Below the pieces are notes generated by a model. It saw only the letters and a list, made by a program, of their open reading frames with translations, did not search any database and was not told the DNA's origin. A stretch of DNA of 64,000 bases from Bacillus sp. UNC41MFS5 (GTDB lineage Bacteria > Bacillota > Bacilli > Bacillales_B > DSM-18226): contig NZ_JMLP01000017.1 in assembly GCF_000686805.1 (NCBI RefSeq), forward strand, positions 100,273-164,272, read 5' to 3'. Shown here in pieces: positions 50,632 to 59,151 of the stretch. Position 1 is the stretch's first letter. The number at the start of each line of letters is the position of its first letter. A program made the position numbers and the translations under genes.

Positions 50632-51924
50632 ATGGAAGAGAATTTCAAGGAGAGTTTAAATTTAACAATTGATGGAAACCGTCTTTGGACCCAATTAATG
50701 GCCTTTGGAAAAATAGGAGAAGAAGACAATGGCGGCGTCACTCGAACATCATTTGATCAAAATGATATCGAAGCACGAAAATTTTTTCTGAAACTACTGG
50801 AACAAGCTGATTTATTCCCTTATATGGACGCAGCAGGGAATATCTTTGGGCAAATAATCGGTAAAAACCCCGAATTACCTGCCATTCTTATTGGTTCTCA
50901 CCTTGATACAGTAAATTCTGGCGGGCGTTTCGATGGCGCCATGGGTGTTCTAATGGGTGTTGAGGTACTTTGTACGTTGAAAGAAAAGGGAATTCAACCA
51001 GAAAGAACGATAAAGGTTGTATCCTTAACAGATGAGGAAGGGGCTCGTTTTGATTATGCTTTTGTAGGCAGTACCACTTTGGTTGGGACGGAAGGTTCGG
51101 AAAAATTAAAGGAAAATTTAGCTGCAGCAACAGATAAAGATGGAATCTCCTATCTAGAGGCCATGAAGCAAGCCAGTCTAGAAGGGGAATATTTTAATCA
51201 GATTAATCCAGACCTTTTAGAACAAGCTCAGTTAGGTAAAAATGACGTAAAAGCTTATATTGAAGTACATATTGAGCAAGGAAAAGTGTTAGAAAATAAA
51301 GATTTAGCTGTTGGAATCGTTTCGGGGATATCTGGTGGAGAATGGGCGGAAATAACCATCATGGGTGAAGCGGGGCATGCAGGAACAACCAGGATGAAAG
51401 AAAGAAAAGATGCTTTAACAGCTGCAGCAGAATGTATATTAGCCATTGAAAAAATAGCACAGGACAATAGCGGAAGTGTTGCGACAGTAGGAAAATTGGA
51501 AGTAAAACCTGGAAGTAGTAATGTCATTCCTGGGAGAGTGGATTTTACACTGGATGTTCGGGATATATCGAATGAACGGCGTAAACATACGGTTACTCAA
51601 ATCTATCATTCCATTCGGACAATTGCTGCAAACCGTGGTTTAGGGTGTGAAATTAGGCAGGTTCAATCCCTATCTTCTGTGATGAGTTCACCAATAGTGA
51701 TGAAAGCAGTAAAAGATTCTCTGCAAGAATTACAGTATCCTGTTTATGAATTACCAAGCGGGGCTGCTCATGATGCGATGGTGTTGGGAGAACTCACAGA
51801 TATTGGAATGATTTTTGTAAGGAGCCGCAATGGCATAAGTCATCATCCAGATGAGTGGAGTTCTTTTGAAGATGTTGCCATTGGGTGCGAGGTACTATTC
51901 AGGACAACGTTAAAACTACTATAA
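50632..51924 (+). CDS. M20-family amidase/carbamoylase (allantoate amidohydrolase-like)
   Basis: 430 aa zinc hydrolase of the hydantoinase/carbamoylase branch. Metal and catalytic motifs: GSHLDTVNSGGRFDGAMG, LTDEEGARF, EVHIEQGKVLE, dimerisation-domain GEAGHAGTTRMKERKDAL and the final SGAAHDAM. It cleaves N-carbamoyl amino acids, ureidoglycolate or allantoate; substrate not decidable. ATG 50632 is preferred since AAGGGAG precedes it, whereas ATG 50611 has no site. Confidence 0.88.
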   Translation: MEENFKESLNLTIDGNRLWTQLMAFGKIGEEDNGGVTRTSFDQNDIEARKFFLKLLEQADLFPYMDAAGNIFGQIIGKNPELPAILIGSHLDTVNSGGRFDGAMGVLMGVEVLCTLKEKGIQPERTIKVVSLTDEEGARFDYAFVGSTTLVGTEGSEKLKENLAAATDKDGISYLEAMKQASLEGEYFNQINPDLLEQAQLGKNDVKAYIEVHIEQGKVLENKDLAVGIVSGISGGEWAEITIMGEAGHAGTTRMKERKDALTAAAECILAIEKIAQDNSGSVATVGKLEVKPGSSNVIPGRVDFTLDVRDISNERRKHTVTQIYHSIRTIAANRGLGCEIRQVQSLSSVMSSPIVMKAVKDSLQELQYPVYELPSGAAHDAMVLGELTDIGMIFVRSRNGISHHPDEWSSFEDVAIGCEVLFRTTLKLL

Positions 51925-52063
51925 ATAATGAATCACTAAATTAAGAAAAAAGTGAACCTTTACTTCCTTATAAGAGGTATTGTTAATTAAATATAAGAAA
52001 TTTGCAATACTCCTAGATGTGCCCCTTTTTGGGCTGAGAGAATAACACATGTTTTTGTAGCGT

Positions 52064-52096
52064 TAGTTATCCATTCAAATGGATAGCTATTTTTTT
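52064..52096 (+). terminator. Intrinsic terminator
   Basis: TAGTTATCCATT and ATGGATAGCTA pair around CAA, followed by eight T's. Nothing else is supported in 51925-52237. Confidence 0.78.
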
Positions 52097-52237
52097 TAGC
52101 TCTGTTAAGTTTAATGTTGATAATTCCATAATAATTAAGGAGAAACCCATAAATAATGAGTTCTCGCTTAGTTGAAAAAGTGAAACTACTGTCGAGTATT
52201 ACTGTGAAATAATTTATCTTCGGGGTGAGAGATTTTA

Positions 52238-52807
52238 TTAGTTACCATTCCAATGATAGATTATTTGGACAACGCCAGACGAGAATGTTCTTGTATTAAC
52301 CATTTTTAAATTTATCCTCTCTTTTATATCAGCAAACATCGGTTTTCCTTCTCCCAAAACAACAGGGTGAATAGATAATCTAAATTCATCAATAAGCCCT
52401 AAATTGATAAAAGTTGTAATGAGACTTGCTCCACCATATAGCCAGATGTCTTTACCAGCCTCTTTCTTCAATTTATTTACTTCTTCAAGAATATTATCAT
52501 TTATAAATATTGCTTGATTATCAGGCTCTTTTTGTGAACTGGAAAACACATATTTCTTTTTACTATGAACCAATTTCCAAATTTCCTTTTCGGTATCAGA
52601 GTTTTCACTTTTTGGAAGATATTGTCCCCATAAATCGTAGCTTTTTCTACCATATAGAATAGTATCAATTTGATTCAAAAAATCAGTGAACCCCATATCA
52701 GGGTCCATAATGCACCAATCAACCTCTCCATTTTTCCCTTCAATAAAACCATCTAAAGTAACTGCTAAATCTAAAATTATTCTTCTCTGTTGAATGTTAT
52801 TTGTCAT
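52238..52807 (-). CDS. Dihydrofolate reductase/RibD C-terminal domain protein
   Basis: 189 aa. Pattern ILDLAVTLDGFIEGKNGEVDW, ILYGRKSYDLW, KEAGKDIWLYGGASLITTF and SIHPVVLGEGKPMF is typical of the RibD C-terminal-like reductases often called DHFR family. NADPH-dependent reductase of unknown substrate; it is not the housekeeping FolA. ATG 52807 on the minus strand has AAGGATGA upstream. Confidence 0.82.
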   Translation of the reverse strand: MTNNIQQRRIILDLAVTLDGFIEGKNGEVDWCIMDPDMGFTDFLNQIDTILYGRKSYDLWGQYLPKSENSDTEKEIWKLVHSKKKYVFSSSQKEPDNQAIFINDNILEEVNKLKKEAGKDIWLYGGASLITTFINLGLIDEFRLSIHPVVLGEGKPMFADIKERINLKMVNTRTFSSGVVQIIYHWNGN

Positions 52808-53007
52808 AGCTCTTCATCCTTTTATCATTCAGTTTTTGATTCTTCTGCCTCGTTGAATAAGGATTACACAACGAATTTAGATATTCGCAGGCTATACCCA
52901 ATGCCGAATGTTTGTTCCTATCTTGATTTTATCAATAATTCGGACAGGTATCAAATATCAACATTTACGCTTTAACCTACCCTGTCCTTTTTCACTTTAT
53001 ATATATA

Positions 53008-53133
53008 TAGTGACAGCTACGACTGCCGTACCGGTAGCAAAGATCGGATAAAAAATATACATAATCCATTCTCGATAATCGTGTAATTCGTCTTTCATAT
53101 AATGAGTACAGAACATATATAGATGTCTAAGGG
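53008..53133. repeat. Detached copy of part of the membrane gene at 61.1-61.6 kb
   Basis: Aligns without gaps to 61334-61459 (offset 8326), with about ten substitutions. It corresponds to an internal segment of the minus-strand gene (HYMEDELHDYRKWIMYIFYP region). It is flanked on the right by a short open fragment reading SQLVAKLMQEARKQTGIIYP that ends TGA at 53201-53203 and is not from that gene. The remainder of 52808-53426 has no supported gene. Confidence 0.85.
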
Positions 53134-53426
53134 CTCCCAACTCGTAGCCAAACTCATGCAAGAAGCAAGAAAACAAACAGGCATCATCTATCCAGCAGAT
53201 TGAAAGGGAAACATAGGTTCAGTTCAAACCTGTCCCTTGTCGATTTATATAAAAAAGATATAAATAAGAAACTAAACTAATATTTAAAATATAAAAAAAT
53301 TTCTGTTAATATAATTATAGAAAATTAAAATTGAATAACAATAAAATCTTTAAAGACAGAAATATATGATTAACACAAATGATTTCTGCACTTAAAGAAC
53401 TGATTTTATGAACGGGAGGGTTTTAA

Positions 53427-54761
53427 ATGATTAGTGTGGAACAGAATCAAAAATTAACTAGAGTTGGTAAAGGAACACCTATGGGAGAATTATTAAGGCG
53501 TTATTGGCATCCTATTGCAGCAGTTACAGAATTCGAAGATAAGATTACAAAGCCAGTTCGTCTTATGGGGGAAAACCTCGTGTTGTATAAAGATCTATCT
53601 GGAACGTATGGATTGATAGATCGGCAATGCCCCCATAGACGTGCTGACATGGCATATGGTTGGGTTGAAGAGTGTGGCTTAAGGTGTAGCTATCATGGAT
53701 GGACCTTCAATGAGAATGGAAGTTGTATTTCCCAGCCCTATGAAGATACTATAAAAGGAGCAGAGAAAAACCAAAAGTTCCGTGATTCCGTTGAAATGAC
53801 ATCTTATCCTGTACAGGAAATGGCAGGAATGCTTTTTGCCTACTTGGGACCCTTGCCAGCACCTGAACTTCCTCGATGGGAAATTTTTGATTATAAAAAT
53901 GGTTTTGCTCAAATTGTTATATCTGAAATCCCGTGTAACTGGTTACAGGGTGTTGAGAATAATCTTGATCCCGTTCACTTCGAATGGATACATGAGAATT
54001 GGACGGAGCGACAAAGCGGTAAGAAACACAATCCAGCTGCTACGCATTTGAGTATTGATATCGATGTGTTTGAATATGGCCTTACGTATAGACGTACCTT
54101 GCAAGAAAAGTATGAAGAAAATCCAGATGATCGTCGGCAGCGTCTCATTTCAAATGATTATTCTCGGTTGCACCTAATGCCAAACCTCTTTTGTCCGATA
54201 GGTACTCATCTTGAGTACCGTGTTCCAATAGATGATAATAACACTCTTAGCGTTTCATTTTCTTGGGAAGCAGTTCCTTTAGAGCAACAACCTTATATTC
54301 AAAACCGTATACCGCATTGGTATGCTCCGATAAAAGATTCGGAAACAGGAAAATGGATTACGACTCACGTGCTCAATCAGGACATTGTTGGATGGGTAGG
54401 GCAAGGAACTGTTACAGACAGAAACAATGAACATCTCGGGGCTTCAGACGTAGGAATCGTCGCTCTTAGAAAGGGCTTAAAGGCAAACTTAGAAGCAGTT
54501 GAGAAAGGGCTTGATCCATCAGGAGTTATTAGAGATCCAGAAAAAGCCAAACTAGTCCAATGGCCAGAAGATAGACGTTCTGTGTTGGAAAAAGGATTGC
54601 CTTTTGAGGATTGGCGTCGGAAAAAACTGCATGAATTAAGGCTAACTATTGGAACAGATTTCTCGAAAAGAGATTATTACGCGTTTAGTGCAGGGCAACC
54701 CGAGGATGTAAAGCAAGAGTATGAACAAGCTATGGGTATAAAAACAAAAGTAGAGCTATAG
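53427..54761 (+). CDS. Rieske aromatic ring-hydroxylating oxygenase, alpha subunit
   Basis: 444 aa. Rieske 2Fe-2S site Cys-Pro-His (QCPHRRADMAYG) and CSYHGW, then the mononuclear iron region NNLDPVHFEWIHENW supplying Asp and two His. The layout and length match phthalate 4,5-dioxygenase/vanillate-demethylase-type homo-oligomeric enzymes. No ferredoxin reductase lies nearby, so the electron donor must be encoded elsewhere. GGGAGGG precedes ATG 53427. Together with the 5' meta-cleavage genes it points to aromatic catabolism, but the loci are 50 kb apart. Confidence 0.88.
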   Translation: MISVEQNQKLTRVGKGTPMGELLRRYWHPIAAVTEFEDKITKPVRLMGENLVLYKDLSGTYGLIDRQCPHRRADMAYGWVEECGLRCSYHGWTFNENGSCISQPYEDTIKGAEKNQKFRDSVEMTSYPVQEMAGMLFAYLGPLPAPELPRWEIFDYKNGFAQIVISEIPCNWLQGVENNLDPVHFEWIHENWTERQSGKKHNPAATHLSIDIDVFEYGLTYRRTLQEKYEENPDDRRQRLISNDYSRLHLMPNLFCPIGTHLEYRVPIDDNNTLSVSFSWEAVPLEQQPYIQNRIPHWYAPIKDSETGKWITTHVLNQDIVGWVGQGTVTDRNNEHLGASDVGIVALRKGLKANLEAVEKGLDPSGVIRDPEKAKLVQWPEDRRSVLEKGLPFEDWRRKKLHELRLTIGTDFSKRDYYAFSAGQPEDVKQEYEQAMGIKTKVEL

Positions 54762-54995
54762 ACAAGCGTTAATATCAACTGAACCTTACGAACACAAAAT
54801 AACCTTGCCGGTTGACAAAATTGAATGCTGCGTCCTTGAATGATGACCCAGCTTATATGTCGAAGGGTACTGAACGAAATATAAAAAAACGGCACTGAAC
54901 ATAGAGTGAACCTTTCAAGGGCTTGGACAGAGTTCGTACGACAGTCGAGGGAAAAGGGCTGGTGTGCATATTTGATTGAATAGAGGTGTAATTTA

Positions 54996-55271
54996 TTGGA
55001 ATCCTATGAAACTAACATACAAAAAGAAAAAAGCCAACTCCTTGATCAGATAGAAAGAAAGGATTGTTCACTCATTGAAGACTGGTTATATCCTACGTGT
55101 GGAGTGAAAATGATTGAAATAAAAATGGAGAAAGGGCGCACGCGAAGAATAGGCAATGAGTTTAAGAGGGTATACAGAGATACAATCATTGGAACTATTT
55201 GTGGAGAAAAGAATCTTATATTATTCGTTAAAGAGAACTCAGAGGGAATGGTCCTTTTAGAAAAACTATGA
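54996..55271 (+). CDS. Hypothetical protein
   Basis: 91 aa with a charged N-terminal helix (KEKSQLLDQIERKDCS) and a basic beta-rich C-terminal half (KMEKGRTRRIGNEFKRVYRD). TTG 54996 follows GAGGTG. Three cysteines occur but no known motif. I do not recognise a family. It lies alone between the Rieske oxygenase and the nuclease gene. Confidence 0.55.
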   Translation: MESYETNIQKEKSQLLDQIERKDCSLIEDWLYPTCGVKMIEIKMEKGRTRRIGNEFKRVYRDTIIGTICGEKNLILFVKENSEGMVLLEKL

Positions 55272-55327
55272 ATATAATCTGGACTCCTATTAATAGAACA
55301 GGCGTCACCTATGCTAGAGAGGTAAGA

Positions 55328-55366
55328 AACACATTGGGATTCACATATGAATTCTAATGTGTTTTT
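55328..55366 (+). terminator. Intrinsic terminator
   Basis: AACACATT (55328-55335) pairs with AATGTGTT (55356-55363), with an inner ATTC/GAAT pairing, then TTTTCG. Confidence 0.68.
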
Positions 55367-55521
55367 TCGTTGTACTAGATCATTACCAGGAACAAATTAA
55401 CGAAATTTAAAAAGTCATTTTGGAAAAATTCCAACTCACTCTGTCCATTTTTCCTTTTTACTTCTATATAGAAGAGAGGCGGAAGTCTCAATAGAAGGTT
55501 GAAACTAAGGAGGAGTAGAAC

Positions 55522-56114
55522 ATGAGGAAAAAATTAGCGGGAGGGGCATTCATCGTAGCCGCATCACTTTTTGCTGTTCATCCCTCAGAAACAAACACAG
55601 GTGAAAATAGTTCAGTCAAGCATACTACCAAGGATGTGCTTACTGGAGAAGTGGTGGAGCAGGAACCTGAGCAAATTCCTATTACACTAGTGGAAACCAT
55701 CGATGGGGATACAATTAAGGCAAGAGTAAGGGGAAGGTTGAAACCATTCGTTATTTATTGGTCGATACCCCTGAATCTAAAAGGCCAGGTATGTGCAATC
55801 AGCCATTTGCAGAGGAAGCTTTCCAAAGAAATAACGAGTTGGTTAGAGACGGAAGTCTATCATTGGAGGTGGAGGAGGGACCGTCAAGAGATTCCTACGG
55901 CAGATTACTTGCATATGTTTATGTGGATGGAAAGTCCGTTCAAGAAACGCTGATCAAGGAAGGTTATGCACGGGTGGCGTATATTATGGATCCACCCTAT
56001 AAATATCTTAACCTATATAAAACAGATGAAAATCTAGCAAAGAAGAGCAAATTAAGGATTTGGGGCACGAAGGACTATGTGTCGTATAAGGGGTTTATTG
56101 GGTGTGTGCGATAA
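55522..56114 (+). pseudogene. Thermonuclease (SNase) family gene with one frameshift
   Basis: First frame: a signal-like hydrophobic start (FIVAASLFAV), a linker and the SNase entry VETIDGDTIKARV. Near 55730-55740 the match moves to the next frame: ETIRYLLVDTPESKRPG, FAEEAFQRNNELV, SRDSYGRLLAYVYVDGKS and the end at 56114. One added base would restore about 197 aa. Active-site Arg, Glu and Arg are in place apart from the break. AAGGAGG precedes ATG 55522. It may be a real mutation or a sequencing error in GGGGAAGG. Confidence 0.82.
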
Positions 56115-56116
56115 GG

Positions 56117-56154
56117 AAAAAGAGATCTAATAAATAAAAATTAGAGCTCTTTTC
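56117..56154 (+). terminator. Intrinsic terminator
   Basis: AAAAAGAG-AT-CTAAT pairs with ATTAG-AG-CTCTTTT around AAATAAAA. Confidence 0.65.
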
Positions 56155-56331
56155 GTTGTAACCAAGTAGAACATTTCTTCTTTAAGGAAGTAAACCTTGA
56201 AAAAGTGATATCTTGTATCATAAACTTGTACAAGGGACGATTGTATGGAGTCATTTCTCCATTGCTGTACACTTTAATAAACTGAGAGTCTGACCCCAAT
56301 TTTCAATTCAATAAATAAAGGAGTAGTTAAC

Positions 56332-56685
56332 ATGCCGCTTAAAGTAATTTCGCCGAAAGCTCTTGATGAGAAACTTCAAAATAATGAACCGATCTTCCTC
56401 CTCGATGTACGTGCTGAAGAAAAATACAATGATTATCATATTACAGATTCAAATATCAAGAATCAGAATATCCCTAAGAATATAATCTTCGATCTTGAGG
56501 AGAATGGAGTAGAAGGGCTGCAATCTTTGCCCAAAAACAGTGATATTGTTATAACATGTACAACCGGAAATTCCGCCAGGAAATGTGCAGAAATTTTATC
56601 AAAAAAAGAATACCAAGTTACATTACTTGATGGTGGGATTACCGCTTGGAAACAATACATAGACACAAAACACAAAGACATGTAG
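56332..56685 (+). CDS. Rhodanese-domain protein
   Basis: 117 aa single rhodanese domain: FLLDVRAEEKYNDYHITDSN, then the active-site loop CTTGNSARKCAEIL with nucleophile Cys, and LLDGGITAWKQY at the end. It transfers sulfane sulfur or serves in persulfide metabolism. AAGGAG precedes ATG 56332. No clear partner gene is adjacent. Confidence 0.85.
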   Translation: MPLKVISPKALDEKLQNNEPIFLLDVRAEEKYNDYHITDSNIKNQNIPKNIIFDLEENGVEGLQSLPKNSDIVITCTTGNSARKCAEILSKKEYQVTLLDGGITAWKQYIDTKHKDM

Positions 56686-56706
56686 AAAGGGTAGACAAAC
56701 AAGGAT

Positions 56707-56756
56707 AGGGTCAGATCCTCAACGTGCTAACATTTAGCGCACTGAGGGTCTGGCCC
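56707..56756. repeat. Palindromic intergenic repeat, copy 2
   Basis: Same element as 44811-44860: GGGTCAGATCC, central AACGTGCTAAC...TTAGCGCACTGAGG, and GGGTCTGGCCCC. It has a few substitutions, some on both arms. Confidence 0.75.
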
Positions 56757-56787
56757 CATTTTCAGTTTTCCCGTTCCACCGATTTTG

Positions 56788-57390
56788 TCAGTTGTTTATT
56801 ATTTTCGGCAGCATTTCGGTGAAAATCTCGACATACATGGATACTAGCATTATTATTGCGGGGATGGAAAGAATCACAAAGGTGAGGTAGGCAATCTTCA
56901 TCCTGCCCTTTGATTGGTCGGACCAGTCCGTAATGTATTCAATTAGGAATGCAAGAATGACAGATCCGATAAAAAATGAAACTGAAAATAAAGCTATTCC
57001 TATCGGTGCTTGTGGTCCAAACAATTCATTACCAGGATTGGACAGAAACAAAGGAGTTCCATAGATAATTAATAGAAACAAACCAAATAATAAACCTTTA
57101 ACCACCCAACTTTTTCTTGAACGATGAAAAAGGAATGTGTATACAATACTATTTGCTAGGGTTACAGCAATACCGAGTATTACGATTAACAGTGTTCCTG
57201 ATAAATGAAATCCACTCGCTAGTTGAGGAAAGAAATAAGCAATGATTCCCATAACTAATCTTAACAATATTCCAAAAATAACCCATGTAAAAAGAGCTGC
57301 GACATAACCAATACCTTACAATTTTGCCGTTCTTGCCCATCGATTGGAACTTGTTTTCTTGTCCACCTCACTGTTTAACTGTCCACTCAT
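56788..57390 (-). pseudogene. Four-helix membrane protein gene with an in-frame stop
   Basis: ATG 57390 with AAGGAG upstream opens SGQLNSEVDKKTSSNRWART and then AKL, followed by TAA at 57316-57318 (codon 25). Beyond the stop the same frame continues GIGYVAALFTWVIFGILLRL to a normal end at 56788 with five hydrophobic segments in all. The stop comes before the first helix, so only internal initiation (ATG 57267) could give a shortened product. Family not recognised; it resembles YqhR-like membrane proteins of Bacillus. Confidence 0.7.
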
Positions 57391-57597
57391 GGCAATGTCT
57401 CCTTACTTTAATAAAATGGCTAACGCAATATTTAGTATATTCAGACTGTTTCGTCCTTACGATAGGAATGATATTAATACATGCCTAAGGCACCAATCGA
57501 ATGAAGAATTTTTTATGAATGAAGTTGAGCATAAAGATAAGATCCCGTGTAATGCCAGACTATTCGTGTGATTGTATTTCAAAAGGGGGGATATACG

Positions 57598-58176
57598 ATG
57601 TCGGGACTCAATGTTCGTTATGGCGAAGTATCGGATTTAAATGGAATGATTCAATTGGACCGAAAGCTATATCCTCAAGATTGGCACGTTGAGCGTTCAT
57701 TTGTAGAACGATTACTTGAACGAAACAAAAGAGTGTATAAAATTGTAGAGGACAATGGAGAGTTAAAAGGCTATAGCAGTTTAATATCTTTGAATAAAAG
57801 AACGTACGATCAATTATTATTGGGCCAAATAGATGAATCAAGAATTTGTCATCACGCGTTAGCTTATAAGAAAGGGAGAGAAGTGTATATTTATTTATCG
57901 TCCATTATAGTCGATATTCTTCATGAAGACAGGAAGAAATACAGTAGGGCATTAATAATGGCATTGCTGGATTGGATCGAAGATATTCAGGAAACTGGAG
58001 TCGTGATAAAGGAATTCGGTATGATCGCGATTACAGAAGCTGGGAATCGAATCTGTCAACGTTTGGGATTTAAAATGGCAGGGGAAGTAAAAGAGCATGG
58101 CGAAACCTATAATGTCTATAAAGGAACGGTTGAGGATGTTAGGAATGGAATAGTAGGAAAACAACTGATGGGATGA
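57598..58176 (+). CDS. GNAT-family acetyltransferase
   Basis: 192 aa. N-terminal GNAT start VRYGEVSDLNGMIQLDRKLYP, a beta strand EVYIYLSSIIVDILHED followed by RALIMALLDW, and EAGNRICQRLGFKMAGEVKE near the end, which is the usual acetyl-CoA fold with a weak R/QxxGxG loop. AAGGGGGG precedes ATG 57598. Acceptor substrate unknown. Confidence 0.78.
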   Translation: MSGLNVRYGEVSDLNGMIQLDRKLYPQDWHVERSFVERLLERNKRVYKIVEDNGELKGYSSLISLNKRTYDQLLLGQIDESRICHHALAYKKGREVYIYLSSIIVDILHEDRKKYSRALIMALLDWIEDIQETGVVIKEFGMIAITEAGNRICQRLGFKMAGEVKEHGETYNVYKGTVEDVRNGIVGKQLMG

Positions 58177-58296
58177 AGGGGGAATGGTCCAATGTTCAAA
58201 GTGCCTGACACCTTAGGTGATTAGGTACAGCTATAATTAATAAATTGTAGAAGAAAAAGCAAATAAGAAAAGCAGTTCGTTAGGAGGAATAGCTAC

Positions 58297-58728
58297 ATGG
58301 TAAAAGCCACGGAGAAGGAATTGGAGGTAATTGTAAAATTTGCATTGATGCTTTGGCCGGCATGTGATTCGAATGAGTTGAAGGAAGAATTTAGCGAATT
58401 ATTACAGGACCAAGATGCTGCTATTTTTTTAGCAAAAGAAGGAACGGAATTTGTTGGATTTGCTCAATGTCAGCTTCGAAAGGATTATGTAGAAGGAACG
58501 GAAAGTAGTCCAGTGGGATATCTCGAAGGAATTTTTGTACAGGAGGTCTTTCGAAGAAACGGGATGGGAAAACAGCTTTTGGCAGCCTGTGAAATGTGGG
58601 CAAAGGAACGGGGCTGTAAAGAATTTGCAAGTGATCTGGAACTAGATAACCTAGATAGTTTAAGATTTCATCTCAAGAGTGGATTTCAGGAAGCCAACCG
58701 AATTATTTGTTTAACGAAAAAATTATAA
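58297..58728 (+). CDS. Aminoglycoside 6'-N-acetyltransferase-like GNAT protein
   Basis: 143 aa. The pattern follows the AAC(6') branch: LMLWPACDSNELKEEF, FVGFAQCQLRKDYVEG, VGYLEGIFVQEVFRRNGMGK with the acetyl-CoA loop, WAKERGCKEFASDLELDN and FHLKSGFQEANRIICLTKKL. AAC(6') enzymes acetylate aminoglycosides, but distant members have other substrates, so resistance is not shown. GGAGG precedes ATG 58297. It is chromosomal, with no resistance cassette or mobile element adjacent. Confidence 0.8.
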   Translation: MVKATEKELEVIVKFALMLWPACDSNELKEEFSELLQDQDAAIFLAKEGTEFVGFAQCQLRKDYVEGTESSPVGYLEGIFVQEVFRRNGMGKQLLAACEMWAKERGCKEFASDLELDNLDSLRFHLKSGFQEANRIICLTKKL

Positions 58729-59151
58729 TAATCGAACCTATTTCCACAGAGACGCGTGCAAAGTATTTCATCGGTTGGAAGTGAACTTACAAAACTTTAC
58801 CAAGCTATCCTAATTTTAGGGATAGCTATTTGTCTTAGTATCATTGGAGCTTGGGAGTGATTTCGTGGGTCTATATAAAGAGAGGAATATCAAAGCTGGT
58901 GCTACGGCAGCCTTATTTTACCCTGACTACTTGCTTGTTGAGTGGTATTTTTTGTTTTGTACTACTGCACTATAGTCCCTACCTCGATACAAAAATCCCC
59001 ACTGGTTACTATTTTTTCGCTTAACTTGTCCATAAAGGTTGCTAGATAAATTTTTCTGATTTACCTACACTTTACTTGATATTCACAATCTATCAACATT
59101 CATCCTCTATTATTAACATGTACATTACTAGGTTAGGATGGAGGTACTTTT
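58729..59151. other. Gene-free stretch with hairpin
   Basis: AGCTATCC and GGGATAGCT pair around a short loop near 58803-58828, then ATTTGTCTT; a possible weak terminator. No open frame is supported in the rest. Confidence 0.4.

Noticed and set aside
52020..52050. Second TPP riboswitch (GGGCTGAGAG)
   Set aside because: Only this short piece matches; the ACCTGATCTGG half is missing and the downstream gene is unrelated.
57344..57571. 75-residue plus-strand open frame
   Set aside because: It overlaps the start of the minus-strand membrane gene, has no ribosome site and shows no coding pattern.
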